Part shown: positions 33,339-42,220 of the stretch, in pieces | How positions within the stretch are numbered: position 1 is the first letter of the stretch | Layout of the letters: each line of letters starts with the position of its first letter | From: Alkalihalophilus pseudofirmus | GTDB lineage: Bacteria > Bacillota > Bacilli > Bacillales > Bacillaceae_D | Direction of reading: 5' to 3' | Assembly: GCF_029094545.1 (NCBI RefSeq) | Contig: NZ_CP117835.1 | Location: 2,336,001-2,400,000 of the forward strand | Length of the DNA stretch: 64,000 nucleotides | Notes under the pieces: model-generated | The model's database searches: none | What the model was told of the DNA's origin: nothing | What the model saw: the letters and a program-made list of their open reading frames with translations, nothing else | Program-made: the position numbers and the translations under genes

Positions 33339-34763
33339 ATGATTGAGCTTACGATGTCTCATTGGATGTATTTAGCTGGGACACTCTTAATCATTTTAAC
33401 GATGTTATTTAGGCAAAATGTTGTCGTTCCGGCTATATTGATGACATTTTTAGTAGGATGGATCTTCAGCGGGTCATTATCTATCGGCTTGCAGACCATC
33501 TTCCAAGCCAGTTTGATTGCTGCTGGCGAGCTGTTTAATATCTTCTTAATTATTGCAATCATGACTGCTCTCTTGCATGCATTAAAAGATATAGGTGCCG
33601 ATGAACAAATGATTACCCCATTTCAAAAAGTCATGGTCAATGGTCACATTTCGTTTTGGGTTATTGTTCTAGTTACCTATTCCATTTCATTGTTCTTCTG
33701 GCCAACTCCAGCGGTTCCGCTTGTAGGAGCTTTGCTCATTCCTGTGGCAATCCGTGCAGGCCTTCCGCCGATTGGTGCTGCCATCGCGATATCACTCGCG
33801 GGCCAAGGGATGGCTCTGTCATCGGATTACATTATTCAAATAGCGCCGATGCTTAGCGCTACAGCTGCTGGTGTTGATATTTCTCTAGTAGCAGACCGGG
33901 CGTTTGTTCTTTCCCTTGTAACAGGCGGTATTGCTATTACGACTGCCTACCTGCTGCTTAGAAAGTGGATTAAATCTCCATCAAAAAATCATTTAATTAA
34001 ATGGGAGAAAATCACTTCAGCATCAACGGAGGAAACGAACCAAACGAGAAAACCTGTCACAAAGAAAAGCATGGTTTTTGCCTTACTCGTACCAGCTTCT
34101 TTCTTATTCATCATTGTGTACATGGTCATGGCTAAGTTTTCAGACGTGATTCCATCGATTGAAGGAGGAACCGGCGCGGCCTTAATCGGGGGAACAGCGG
34201 CCCTGTTATTACTCGCCTCTACCACTGCTGATAAGGCAAAAACCGCTCTTACAAAAGTAAGTGAACATTTAATTACTGGCTTTGTGTTTGCGTTTAAAGC
34301 GATGGGGCCCGTTATTCCGATTGCAGGATTCTTCTTTATCGGAAGCGGTGAACTAGCCGGTAAGATTTTAGGAGTTGGAAACGAGGCGTCTCCATCTTTC
34401 TTATTTGATCTTGTGCAAGCAGGTCAACAGCTCATTCCAGAGAGCGCTTTCCTTGCCGGGTTTGCGATATTAATTATTGGAATGATTACAGGTCTTGATG
34501 GCTCAGGATTCTCAGGGCTTCCGTTAGTAGGTGCCTTATCAAGTGCACTCGGCCCAACGGTCGGTGTAGATACGGCTACCCTTGCTGCTATTGGTCAAAT
34601 GGGATCGATCTGGGTCGGAGGAGGAACGCTCATTGCCTGGTCCTCTCTTGTGGCTGTTGCTGGATTTGCCAAGGTGCCAGTGATGGAGCTTGTACGTAAA
34701 AGCTTCCTCCCTGTTATGTTGGGGTTAATTGCTGCCACTTTGTTCGGGCTTTGGTTTTTCTAG
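33339..34763 (+). CDS. multi-pass permease, unknown substrate (dicarboxylate/citrate-type fold likely)
   Basis: 474 residues with about 12 membrane helices and a cytosolic loop near 215-245. Features: FFWPTPAVPLVGALLIPVAI, AAIAISLAGQGMALSSDY in one half and GLDGSGFSGLPLVGALSSA in the other, a two-half repeat with GxGxA-type reentrant loops as in ion-transporter-superfamily carriers. The ATG follows AGATAGGAGG. It stands alone, divergent from the G3P operon, and ends in a terminator. The substrate cannot be told; organic anions or a Na+/H+ exchange are options. Confidence 0.75.
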   Translation: MIELTMSHWMYLAGTLLIILTMLFRQNVVVPAILMTFLVGWIFSGSLSIGLQTIFQASLIAAGELFNIFLIIAIMTALLHALKDIGADEQMITPFQKVMVNGHISFWVIVLVTYSISLFFWPTPAVPLVGALLIPVAIRAGLPPIGAAIAISLAGQGMALSSDYIIQIAPMLSATAAGVDISLVADRAFVLSLVTGGIAITTAYLLLRKWIKSPSKNHLIKWEKITSASTEETNQTRKPVTKKSMVFALLVPASFLFIIVYMVMAKFSDVIPSIEGGTGAALIGGTAALLLLASTTADKAKTALTKVSEHLITGFVFAFKAMGPVIPIAGFFFIGSGELAGKILGVGNEASPSFLFDLVQAGQQLIPESAFLAGFAILIIGMITGLDGSGFSGLPLVGALSSALGPTVGVDTATLAAIGQMGSIWVGGGTLIAWSSLVAVAGFAKVPVMELVRKSFLPVMLGLIAATLFGLWFF

Positions 34764-34772
34764 TAACATGCT

Positions 34773-34812
34773 AAAAAAGGTCACCATTCTTCAACGAATG
34801 ATGACCTTTTTT
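34773..34812. terminator. bidirectional terminator
   Basis: 17-bp stem with one mismatch (A6-GGTCACCATTC / GAATGATGACC-T6), 6-base loop, between convergent transporter genes. Confidence 0.9.
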
Positions 34813-34829
34813 GAATTTACTTTAAATTC

Positions 34830-36038
34830 TTATATACTTACTTTCCCTTCTACTGTAACAGGCTCATCCTGCCGGTTCTTAACTCTCAGGCTTAAAATGA
34901 ACCCTGCTCCTAGACAAATCGATGAAAAGAGAAAGGCATATGTAAACCCGCCAAAGTCTTCAATCAGCCATCCCGCGATAACTGGTCCAATAAGCTGACC
35001 TACCGCAAAGTAAAAGGTTGCATAACTAAAAGCGACAGGCATATCACTCGGCTTCACTTGATCAAGTGTTGCAGCTTGAACAAGGGTGAATAAACCGGTT
35101 AATGTACAGCTTATTAAAATGATATGTGCAGTGAAACCAATAAATGTTGGATAAAAAACAGGGATCATCATCGCAATCAATGTTATAGCCATTGTGAGAT
35201 TTAATGATTTTTTCCTGCCTATTTTATCAGAAAGATGCCCCCACACCGGCCCCGTAAAAATTGATAGAAATCCGTTTAGTGCCATGAATTGTCCTGCTGT
35301 TCTACTTGAGATCCCAGACTCTATCATAAAACTCATCACAAACACCATTTGAATAATATAGGCAACGCCAACGACACCGTAAATAAGACTGACATTGATG
35401 ACACCTTTGTCTCTATAAATCTCTCGTACATTCACTGTTTTCTCATCTGCTGCTCCTCTTTTGATTACGGGAGGATTTTCAATAAAGAAAGCGATAATGA
35501 ATATAACGATGATGCCGCATAATGCAAACAATCCCCAAGCATATCTCCAGCCAAACACAGGAAACATCGTACTTATAAAAGGAATAACAATACCGGATAA
35601 AAGAATACCTATCCCAACACCGCTTGTCGTTAATCCTATCACTAATCCTCTCTTTAAAGGAAACCATGCTACCAACAATGAAATCAGAGGTGTATAGGTG
35701 AAAGCCGTACCGACACCTAAAATGATCATAAAAACGAATGCAACCCAATACCCAGGTGTCATTGCAATCCCGATAAACCCCATGCTGACAAGGATAGTGC
35801 CAAAAATGATGGTTCGTTTACTTCCCCATTTTGATGCAGCAACCCCTGAGAACACAACCATACTCACATATCCAAAAGAGATCGCCGTTCCTAATATACC
35901 TGCTTCTTTATACGTAATGACCAGCCCTTCCCTCATAAAAGGAAGAATAACTCCAAAAGAAAGCCTGGCAAAAGCAAGAACAACAATCGTAGTAAGCATT
36001 CCAATTATTGAATACATCCATATTCTCTTCGTATCCAC
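34830..36038 (-). CDS. MFS transporter
   Basis: 402 residues, twelve membrane helices, GTG start with GGAGGTGCAGAG before it. Major-facilitator motif A is seen as GHLSDKIGRKKSLN between helices 8 and 9 and as SKWGSKRTII between 2 and 3. It falls among aromatic/organic-acid or drug exporters (YbfB/YjiJ-like) but the substrate is unknown. A direct repeat upstream may bind a TetR-type repressor; no regulator gene is adjacent. Confidence 0.87.
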   Translation of the reverse strand: MDTKRIWMYSIIGMLTTIVVLAFARLSFGVILPFMREGLVITYKEAGILGTAISFGYVSMVVFSGVAASKWGSKRTIIFGTILVSMGFIGIAMTPGYWVAFVFMIILGVGTAFTYTPLISLLVAWFPLKRGLVIGLTTSGVGIGILLSGIVIPFISTMFPVFGWRYAWGLFALCGIIVIFIIAFFIENPPVIKRGAADEKTVNVREIYRDKGVINVSLIYGVVGVAYIIQMVFVMSFMIESGISSRTAGQFMALNGFLSIFTGPVWGHLSDKIGRKKSLNLTMAITLIAMMIPVFYPTFIGFTAHIILISCTLTGLFTLVQAATLDQVKPSDMPVAFSYATFYFAVGQLIGPVIAGWLIEDFGGFTYAFLFSSICLGAGFILSLRVKNRQDEPVTVEGKVSI

Positions 36039-36062
36039 CTCTGCACCTCCATGATTTTAATA

Positions 36063-36095
36063 CCTACCAGTCAGTATGTTAGTTAGTATATTCAG
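36063..36095 (-). promoter_or_regulatory. candidate repressor operator upstream of the MFS gene
   Basis: Two near-identical 12-base units, AGTCAGTATGTT and AGTTAGTATATT, in tandem, the first preceded by CCTACC. Repeats built from AGTNAGTA are common in TetR-family operators. They lie ~35-55 bases before the start. Confidence 0.35.
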
Positions 36096-36239
36096 TTTAT
36101 TCCTCTTTCTTAACCAGTACAAGGTATTTCTTTCTATTCTCAAAATAAAAACACAAGGAACCGTCCTTTGTATTTTAATGAACTAATTCAGTTATGTAAA
36201 AAATCCCTTTGGAGTGAAAACGCATCAAGGGATTAAACG

Positions 36240-36515
36240 TTAATCTTTATCCATTTTTTGTTCAATGCGGTCAATTCTTTTCTCAAGCGAATCTAGAGAA
36301 TCATGCAGTTTCTCAAGGGTTATAACCATCTTTTCTTGTGATTCATTCGACCTGTCTAAATGCTTCATCAAATCTATTTCTCTTTGTCTAGAATGCTCTC
36401 TATGTTCTTTGTTTTCTTTTCTCATTTCGCGAATCACATAGTAGCCTAACAGAATACAAAGAATAGCCCACACATATTGACTTGTAGCGATTTCATTCGC
36501 TATGTTAAAGTCCAT
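36240..36515 (-). CDS. BhlA/UviB holin-like protein
   Basis: 91 residues: one membrane helix (YVWAILCILLGYYVIREM, about 14-31) and a charged helical tail (KENKEHREHSRQREIDLMKH, then LEKLHDSLDSLEKRIDRIEQKM). This matches the plan of the BhlA/UviB holin family, found in phages and bacteriocin loci. No endolysin, phage or bacteriocin gene is near, so it is an orphan and may act as a membrane-stress or lysis protein, or simply be a relic. The ATG follows AGAAGGAGGATG. Confidence 0.75.
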   Translation of the reverse strand: MDFNIANEIATSQYVWAILCILLGYYVIREMRKENKEHREHSRQREIDLMKHLDRSNESQEKMVITLEKLHDSLDSLEKRIDRIEQKMDKD

Positions 36516-36654
36516 TTTTCATCCTCCTTCTACTACTAATGGATGCATATCAAAGAGGAATTGTAACGGCATAATGTCAACGTTCCTTAATTTATTTTAT
36601 CTTTCATAGTAAGTGTGATGGAGCCATTCGATGGTTTCAAAATAGCTACTTAAC

Positions 36655-36689
36655 AAAAAAAGTACTCAGCAGCTGCCGAGCACTTTTTT
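36655..36689 (-). terminator. terminator of the two-gene unit 36708-37378
   Basis: Long near-palindrome centred on GCAGCTGC with two internal mismatches; read leftward it ends in seven T. Confidence 0.8.
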
Positions 36690-36707
36690 CTAGTTTTATA
36701 GCTGCTT

Positions 36708-37076
36708 TCACTCACTGTTCTCGTTTACAGCTTGGATAGCAGCTTGTAGATATGCTTTAAACGCTTCTTCCTTTTGATCGTCTACTTTCTCTTTGATCAA
36801 ACGTTCAATTCGCTCGAAATTATCAATTAAATGCTGTTTGTCCATTCCATGTTTGACTAATATTCCATTTAACCAAAGCGCATAGTCGACAAAGATCTTT
36901 TCTTGTTTCATTTGATAAGCTGTTTCTAAGGAATGAAAGTGGTGTTGATTGTCCTCTCGGCACTTTCTCCGGCCAGCCTCTCCGTACTTTTCTTCAAGTT
37001 CAGGATAAGCTTGATAAATCTCTTCTGTAATGGCATCAATAATTGGATGGTATTCAGGATATGGAAAAGGTATCAA
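36708..37076 (-). CDS. all-helical protein, unknown
   Basis: 122 residues, no Cys cluster and no membrane helix. It starts MIPFPYPEYHPIIDAITEEI and has a core HFHSLETAYQMKQEKIFVDYALWLNGILVKHGMDKQHLIDNFERI that looks like a helical globin-like sensor (the RsbR N-terminal type has the same flavour), rich in His and Tyr. The start overlaps the stop of the upstream ABM gene by four bases, so the two are coupled. If the partner handles heme or an oxidant, this could be its sensor or regulator, but that is conjecture. Confidence 0.7.
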   Translation of the reverse strand: MIPFPYPEYHPIIDAITEEIYQAYPELEEKYGEAGRRKCREDNQHHFHSLETAYQMKQEKIFVDYALWLNGILVKHGMDKQHLIDNFERIERLIKEKVDDQKEEAFKAYLQAAIQAVNENSE

Positions 37077-37378
37077 TCAATCACCACCTCAAACTGCTTT
37101 ACTTCTGGAATAACAGCAGCAAGCTCTTGGTCTGGATATTTCTTCTCCAGATCATGAATATGTTTAAACTCTGAACTGCGGACCCAGTTTAAATAGTCTT
37201 TTTTCGAATCCCATTCAATTTCAACCGTAATTTCTCCATCCCGCTTTGCATTCTGAAGCAGCCTGAAACGTTGAAATCCCGAGGCTTTATCAACCAGGCC
37301 AGATCTATTTTTATAAATATCAATTACTTCATCTGCTTTTTCATCTGGAACTTTAAACGTCGAATGGACGATAAACAT
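37073..37378 (-). CDS. ABM-domain monooxygenase-like protein (HmoA/IsdG fold)
   Basis: 101 residues: MFIVHSTFKVPDEKADEVIDIY, SGFQRFRLLQN, VEIEWDSKKDYLNWVRSSEF and KHIHD follow the ferredoxin-like ABM fold, with the Trp and His of heme-degrading IsdG/HmoA. The usual Asn near residue 6 (FVVTN in HmoA) is Ser here, so heme degradation is uncertain. Members otherwise oxidise small aromatics or act on heme as dimers. It is first gene of a pair with the helical protein at 36708. Confidence 0.78.
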   Translation of the reverse strand: MFIVHSTFKVPDEKADEVIDIYKNRSGLVDKASGFQRFRLLQNAKRDGEITVEIEWDSKKDYLNWVRSSEFKHIHDLEKKYPDQELAAVIPEVKQFEVVID

Positions 37379-37401
37379 AGTAAAAACTCCTAACCCATTC
37401 T

Positions 37402-38598
37402 TTATTTTTTGTTCATAGCCTTACATTCCTGAAGTAATGCTTTGAAAGCCTCTTTTGAGTTTTCAATCTGCTCAAGTGACACACTGTACGATAGACGGAA
37501 ATGTCCCTCCCGGCCAAAGCCAGATCCAGGTACAAGTAAGATATTGAACTTTTCAGCTGCAAGCTTACAGAAAGCTGTATCGTCAGCTAAAGGTGATTTT
37601 GGAAAAATGAAGAATCCACCTTTAGGTTCCACAAAATCAAAACCGGCATCTGTTAACACTTCAACCATCGCATTACGTCTTTCTTTATAACCTGCTTGCT
37701 CTTGTGTAAGAGTCGGCAATTGACTGATCATACGCTGCACTGTAACGGACGCATTTCCAAATCCTAATGTACGGTTTGCAAATACGAAGGCAGCCATATA
37801 TTCACCTGCGTCTTCCATGCGGCTGTCAATTGCTAAATAGCCAAGACGTTCACCGGCTAGTCCAAGATCTTTACTGAATGATGATACGTAAAATAATCGG
37901 TCAATTGCTTTAAATGGATTTGGCGCATCATAATCATAGATTAATTGACTATATGGATCATCATAAAGGACGTGAATCATCGCTTCATGCTCTGTTTCTT
38001 TTTCACGAAGAAGACTGTTAAATGCTTCAAGATCTTCCTGAGTCAAAAGCTGTCCTGTTGGGTTATGCGGGTTGTTTAAGATAACCGCTTTCGTTCTGCC
38101 TGTAATATGTTCAGCTAATTTATCTAAATCAATAGTAAAGTCTTCAGCAAGAGGAACATACACTGCCTTACCCTTTGCATTATTTACATAGAACTTGTAT
38201 TCGACAAAGAACGGTGTAAAAATAATCACTTCATCATCTTCGTTAAGAATACTTCTTAACGCCACATTTAATGCACCTGCTGCACCAGAAGTCATAATCA
38301 CGGACTCATGGCTTACTCCAATGTCACCGTAACGATCCCCTAAATGTCCAGCTACCTTCTCTCGCGCCTCGACTAGACCTTGGTTAGGAATATAGCTGTG
38401 GCCTCCTGAAATAGGGTTATGCGCATAATTTTTTAGAGCTTCGAAATATTCTTTTGGAGGATCAATCACAGGATTCCCTAAGGAGAAATCATAAACCTTA
38501 TCCGCCCCGTGGATTGCTTTTAAGCGCTGACCTTCTTCAAACATTTTACGAATCCATGAGCTTTGAGTTAAATTTTGCTTAATTTCTTGTGAAATCAT
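37402..38598 (-). CDS. PLP-dependent class I/II aminotransferase
   Basis: 398 residues. NNPHNPTG (pyridine-ring site), YDDPYSQLIYD and the Schiff-base Lys in SSFSKDLGLAGERLG are all present; the C-terminus has the substrate Arg in HFRLSYS. The closest pattern is the aspartate/valine-pyruvate type aminotransferases. FSLGNPVIDPP near residue 40 is the usual PLP-clamp region. The ATG follows GGGAGGAAAGCAAA. It is probably a single gene with its own promoter; the amino acid substrate cannot be fixed from the sequence. Confidence 0.9.
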   Translation of the reverse strand: MISQEIKQNLTQSSWIRKMFEEGQRLKAIHGADKVYDFSLGNPVIDPPKEYFEALKNYAHNPISGGHSYIPNQGLVEAREKVAGHLGDRYGDIGVSHESVIMTSGAAGALNVALRSILNEDDEVIIFTPFFVEYKFYVNNAKGKAVYVPLAEDFTIDLDKLAEHITGRTKAVILNNPHNPTGQLLTQEDLEAFNSLLREKETEHEAMIHVLYDDPYSQLIYDYDAPNPFKAIDRLFYVSSFSKDLGLAGERLGYLAIDSRMEDAGEYMAAFVFANRTLGFGNASVTVQRMISQLPTLTQEQAGYKERRNAMVEVLTDAGFDFVEPKGGFFIFPKSPLADDTAFCKLAAEKFNILLVPGSGFGREGHFRLSYSVSLEQIENSKEAFKALLQECKAMNKK

Positions 38599-38835
38599 TT
38601 TGCTTTCCTCCCAGTTCTTAATGATTCAGGTTACAGTTGAGTTGCGTACATCTAAATACTTGGATATGTATTACTCCATTATAACGTTATTATTCGACTT
38701 TTTCCATCTGTCATTTTATTCAAAATAAGTCTTCCTTCCTGCAGGAAAACAATAAAAAAAGGTTAATAGAGTAAGTACTCAGTGCATATATTCACTTCTG
38801 TGCAGTTCATTATTATTAATACAAGGAGGTTATGC

Positions 38836-40347
38836 ATGATTAAACACGTGTTGTTGATTCTTCTGCTTATTGTTATGTTAGTCAGTCCCATCCAAGTCCA
38901 CGCTGGATCGTTTGGCGACAAAGGGACTCCAGGCGTTCCGGGCCAGTGGTATATTGGAGAATCACCTGAGAGTATTAATCCGACAAAAGCGCCGCTTATA
39001 TTTATCCATGGGCTAAACAGCTCCTCTCGCACATGGTGGGAAGGAAATGACATGTATCAAGTCGCTCTGCAAGATGGATATGAAACAGCTTTTGTTGACC
39101 TTCACGGAACGGAAGATATGTGGACAAACGGCGCACTGCTTGCTGCGAAGCTGGCTGAAATTCATCAGCATTTCGGCAAAGATCTTGTCTTAGTCACACA
39201 TAGTAAAGGCGGGATTGATACTCAATCGGCCTTAGTTCATCATGGTGCTCATGCCTATGTTTCAAATGTGATCACATTATCGACCCCGCATTATGGCTCA
39301 CAGCTGGCTGATTTAGCTTATAGCAGCTGGGCAGGATGGCTAGCCGGCATTATAGGAGGAAGAAATGCAGCAACGAACTCTCTCCAAACGGGATACATGG
39401 CATTTTTCAGGAGTGAAACCGACCATCACCCTAACGCCAGAATCAACCCTTTCTTTACACTGGCAGGAACAAGCTGGGGGTCATTCGGTTCATCCCTTTA
39501 CTGGGGCGGTGTATATTTAAGCTCATACGGTCAAAATGATGGAGCCGTAACAGTAGCTAATTCTAGACTTCCATACTCAAGAGAACTTGCCGTCGGACGC
39601 TGGAATCATACAACAGTTAAAGAAGGTCATGCGACATTCACGACATTTAAGCCTTATCTTACATCTGAGAAATCGCTGTTTTCAATGACTGCAAACGAAA
39701 ACATTCAAAGTAACCAAGAAGCAAGCAGCCAAATTGTACGCGGCGGCCCTCTTCAAGCCTTTGGTAAAACGGATTCCTTTCATATTGAAGAAGACGTCAC
39801 CTCCGTCACCATTGATTTCTTAAGTGATGAGCACTTTTCTGCTGCTACATTGCACGGACCAAGTGGTGAAGTTATCCCTGCTAATATCTCCTATTCAAAT
39901 GACGAAATTTTTGAAGGCGCTTACCATCATTTATACAAGCTAAATCAGCCATCACCAGGAGAATGGCATATTCAAACGAATCATGCAAAAGGCAGCGCCT
40001 ACTTAGTAACAGCATCAATTGACAGCCCTTATGATCAAGCGGTGACACTTGAAATAACAGGTACCGCTAAGCAGAAAATAGCTATTAAAGATAACCTCCA
40101 GCCTCCACCGTCCAAGAAAACAACCTATCGTGCAGAAGCAACCTATACAGATAAACACGGCAAACAGAAAAGCCGCAGCGTTCCAGTTACAATCAACTCA
40201 GCAGGCGAATTGTCCATTCCTCTAAAGAAAGAAGGCATCTATACGCTTACGATTGACATGGAAAGCGAAACGAAAAAAGGCTACCCTTTCGAGCGAACGT
40301 TGATAAAGAGCGTCTATGTGGATCAAAACGGCAAGCTATATGAGTAG
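38836..40347 (+). CDS. secreted alpha/beta-hydrolase, lipase-like
   Basis: 503 residues from the ATG at 38836 (AAGGAGG upstream). A signal peptide of ~21 residues (IKHVLLILLLIVMLVSPIQVHA) ends in AxA-type cleavage. Lipase features: oxyanion HGLNSSSR, nucleophile Ser in THSKGG (about residue 123), and a likely catalytic His in GHATF near 273. The C-terminal ~220 residues hold two beta domains (HFSAATLHGPSGEVIPAN; VTLEITGTAKQKIAI) as in extracellular lipases with accessory domains. It probably hydrolyses esters or lipids outside the cell. Confidence 0.88.
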   Translation: MIKHVLLILLLIVMLVSPIQVHAGSFGDKGTPGVPGQWYIGESPESINPTKAPLIFIHGLNSSSRTWWEGNDMYQVALQDGYETAFVDLHGTEDMWTNGALLAAKLAEIHQHFGKDLVLVTHSKGGIDTQSALVHHGAHAYVSNVITLSTPHYGSQLADLAYSSWAGWLAGIIGGRNAATNSLQTGYMAFFRSETDHHPNARINPFFTLAGTSWGSFGSSLYWGGVYLSSYGQNDGAVTVANSRLPYSRELAVGRWNHTTVKEGHATFTTFKPYLTSEKSLFSMTANENIQSNQEASSQIVRGGPLQAFGKTDSFHIEEDVTSVTIDFLSDEHFSAATLHGPSGEVIPANISYSNDEIFEGAYHHLYKLNQPSPGEWHIQTNHAKGSAYLVTASIDSPYDQAVTLEITGTAKQKIAIKDNLQPPPSKKTTYRAEATYTDKHGKQKSRSVPVTINSAGELSIPLKKEGIYTLTIDMESETKKGYPFERTLIKSVYVDQNGKLYE

Positions 40348-40410
40348 AGGATGCTGCTAGTACCCGGTACCTGAAGCAATCATCTATTATATTTTTTCAG
40401 CCTCTTTATG

Positions 40411-40560
40411 GCGTCAGTCAGTAAGGGAATTGCGGGGATTGCTCTAAGGATAGCGCCAGTTGAAATAGTAATTGCGTCAATTTGCAGTTAATGTGCCGAT
40501 TCAGCAAATATATGGATTAATGTAAAGCTGAATTGTATTAATTCACAGGTTTATTGCGTA
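40411..40560. repeat. degenerate 21-bp periodic array with GCGTCA core
   Basis: Cores at 40411 (GCGTCA), 40432 (GCGGGG), 40453 (GCGCCA), 40474 (GCGTCA) and 40495 (GCCGAT) are exactly 21 bases apart, with faded units at 40516 and 40537 and a last GCGTAA at 40556. Several units follow the core with TTG or CAGT and end in AAT(T). It is the inverse complement of the GACGCA core at 24207-24365, so both belong to one repeat class. Confidence 0.72.
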
Positions 40561-40579
40561 AATTCTCATCACACATGAA

Positions 40580-40612
40580 AGAGCTGTCCACTTCTTAATA
40601 GCGGACAGCTCT
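40580..40612 (-). terminator. terminator of the HtrA-like gene
   Basis: 10-bp stem AGAGCTGTCC / GGACAGCTCT with a 13-base loop. It lies just after the leftward stop at 40615; the T tail is weak. Confidence 0.65.
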
Positions 40613-40614
40613 CT

Positions 40615-41466
40615 TTATTCATTTAAATACTCTGCAAATCTTGTTTTCACTTTTTCAATTGGAACTGCCAGTCCTCTTGAAGGTTCTTCATCAAACAAAC
40701 CAGGAACCGTTCTCGCATATACAACTCCAATGACTTCACCAGCTTCTGTCAGTACAGGACTTCCGCTGTGACCTCCATAGATTGGTGCAGAAATTCGTAA
40801 AATCTCAAAGCCTTCTTGTTGATCTAAGATTTCTCCTTCATTAACAATTTGCTGCTGGGTAAGCGGGTTTCCGATAACTAGAATTCGCTCATCACGCTCT
40901 GCCCCTACATCACTTAACGGCAAATATGGGAGCCCCTCCGCCTCAATTTCAAGCAGCGCTAGATCCAGCCCTTCATCAGAATCAACGATCTCTGCTACAT
41001 ACTGCTCACCAGAAGGTAACGTGACAGCTAATGGTCCTCCGCCATCGACAACATGATCATTAGACACAATAAGACCCTCGCTTGATACGATAAAACCAGT
41101 GCCGCGTGACTGCTGGTTCTGGATCAGAACGACTGATTCCATGCTGTTTTGTACCATCTCATCCTCTGAATATTGTTCCGTTCCACGAAGGAGCTTAAGG
41201 GAATCTAAACTAAACACATTCAGCCAGATGCTTAGCACATTGACTACTAATAATAAACTGATGCCTATAGCAATCGATCGAATGATAAACTGTTTTCTTT
41301 TGCGTTTCTGTTCAAGCAGCTCAGGATCTTCCTCTTCTGCTTCATCAAATAAGAAATCTTCTAGCGGTGGTTCTCCGTAAGGATCTTCCTTAGTATTATT
41401 TTCCATTATGTCTTTATCTAATTGATCATTTTTTGTTTCATCTGAATCATCTCGGTGCCTAGACAC
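40615..41466 (-). CDS. membrane-anchored trypsin-like serine protease (HtrA/S1C type without PDZ)
   Basis: 283 residues. An acidic cytosolic N-tail of ~75 residues precedes one membrane helix (IIRSIAIGISLLLVVNVLSI, about 81-100). The protease domain outside has the catalytic triad His in SNDHVVDGGG, Asp in DEGLDLALLE and Ser in YGGHSGSPVL. There is no PDZ domain, unlike HtrA/DegP, so it is closer to short HtrA-like or YdgD-like proteases. The GTG start at 41466 has GGGGG 12-13 bases upstream, rather far. It is 18 bases after pncA, probably co-transcribed. Confidence 0.88.
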   Translation of the reverse strand: MSRHRDDSDETKNDQLDKDIMENNTKEDPYGEPPLEDFLFDEAEEEDPELLEQKRKRKQFIIRSIAIGISLLLVVNVLSIWLNVFSLDSLKLLRGTEQYSEDEMVQNSMESVVLIQNQQSRGTGFIVSSEGLIVSNDHVVDGGGPLAVTLPSGEQYVAEIVDSDEGLDLALLEIEAEGLPYLPLSDVGAERDERILVIGNPLTQQQIVNEGEILDQQEGFEILRISAPIYGGHSGSPVLTEAGEVIGVVYARTVPGLFDEEPSRGLAVPIEKVKTRFAEYLNE

Positions 41467-41483
41467 TATCTCAATAATCCCCC

Positions 41484-42050
41484 TTACTCTAGCTTCTCTA
41501 AATCACTTGTATACACAATCTTCGTTTTAAAAATAGATTCCATTTGCTGGATAAAAACATCTTGATTTTGTGTGAATGTTGCCATCTGATCATAAATCGC
41601 AACCGTTTTAAAGCCTCTTGCATAGGCCCCGTATACAGTAAGGAAATTGCAAATATCGGTGCATACACCTACAACATATACTTCACCAACATCCGCTTCA
41701 AGTAATTCCTCTTCTAAATTCGTGTTAAAGAATGCGTCATATTCAGGCTTTGGAATATAGAGGACACTCTTATTTTCTTTGTTTTTATCGTACCACGTCC
41801 CGAGTTCACCGTACAATTCTTGCCCCTTCGTTCCGATAACATTATGCTTCGGCCATAGTTCAAAATGGGGATCATCTTCTATATGGGCATCCATACAAAC
41901 GACCACCACGTCTCCCTTTTCAAGAAACAAATCTGCTGTACGGACAATATCAGGCACAATGGTCTGTGCAGGAGTACCGACCGTTAATCCGCCATCATCC
42001 GCTACAAAATCATAACTCATATCTACGATTAATAATGCTTTTCTACTCAT
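41484..42050 (-). CDS. pncA: nicotinamidase (cysteine hydrolase family)
   Basis: 188 residues. Catalytic Asp in LIVDMSYDFV (residue 10), Lys in IPKPEYDAF and nucleophile Cys in GVCTDICNFLTV; metal ligands in MDAHIEDDPHFELWPKHN. The sequence follows the B. subtilis YueJ/PncA pattern closely. It converts nicotinamide to nicotinate in the NAD salvage route. The ATG follows GGGGCTGGATGATAA. It leads a two-gene unit with the HtrA-like protease, with no obvious functional tie. Confidence 0.9.
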   Translation of the reverse strand: MSRKALLIVDMSYDFVADDGGLTVGTPAQTIVPDIVRTADLFLEKGDVVVVCMDAHIEDDPHFELWPKHNVIGTKGQELYGELGTWYDKNKENKSVLYIPKPEYDAFFNTNLEEELLEADVGEVYVVGVCTDICNFLTVYGAYARGFKTVAIYDQMATFTQNQDVFIQQMESIFKTKIVYTSDLEKLE

Positions 42051-42220
42051 TTATCATCCAGCCCCTATTTTAAATGTTGATTATAGCCTTGCCTCCCTAG
42101 ATTCGACAAAACACAATTGTATTCCTGTTTAAGCACACACATTAACGCGTTTTACTGTTATTACATTCGCTGATACATTATAATGAACGACATACTAAAC
42201 TACATTTGGAGGACTGTTCA

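Noticed and set aside
36063-36095. Firm call of a TetR operator
   Set aside because: Only a short direct repeat is visible and no regulator gene is adjacent; kept as a low-confidence candidate.
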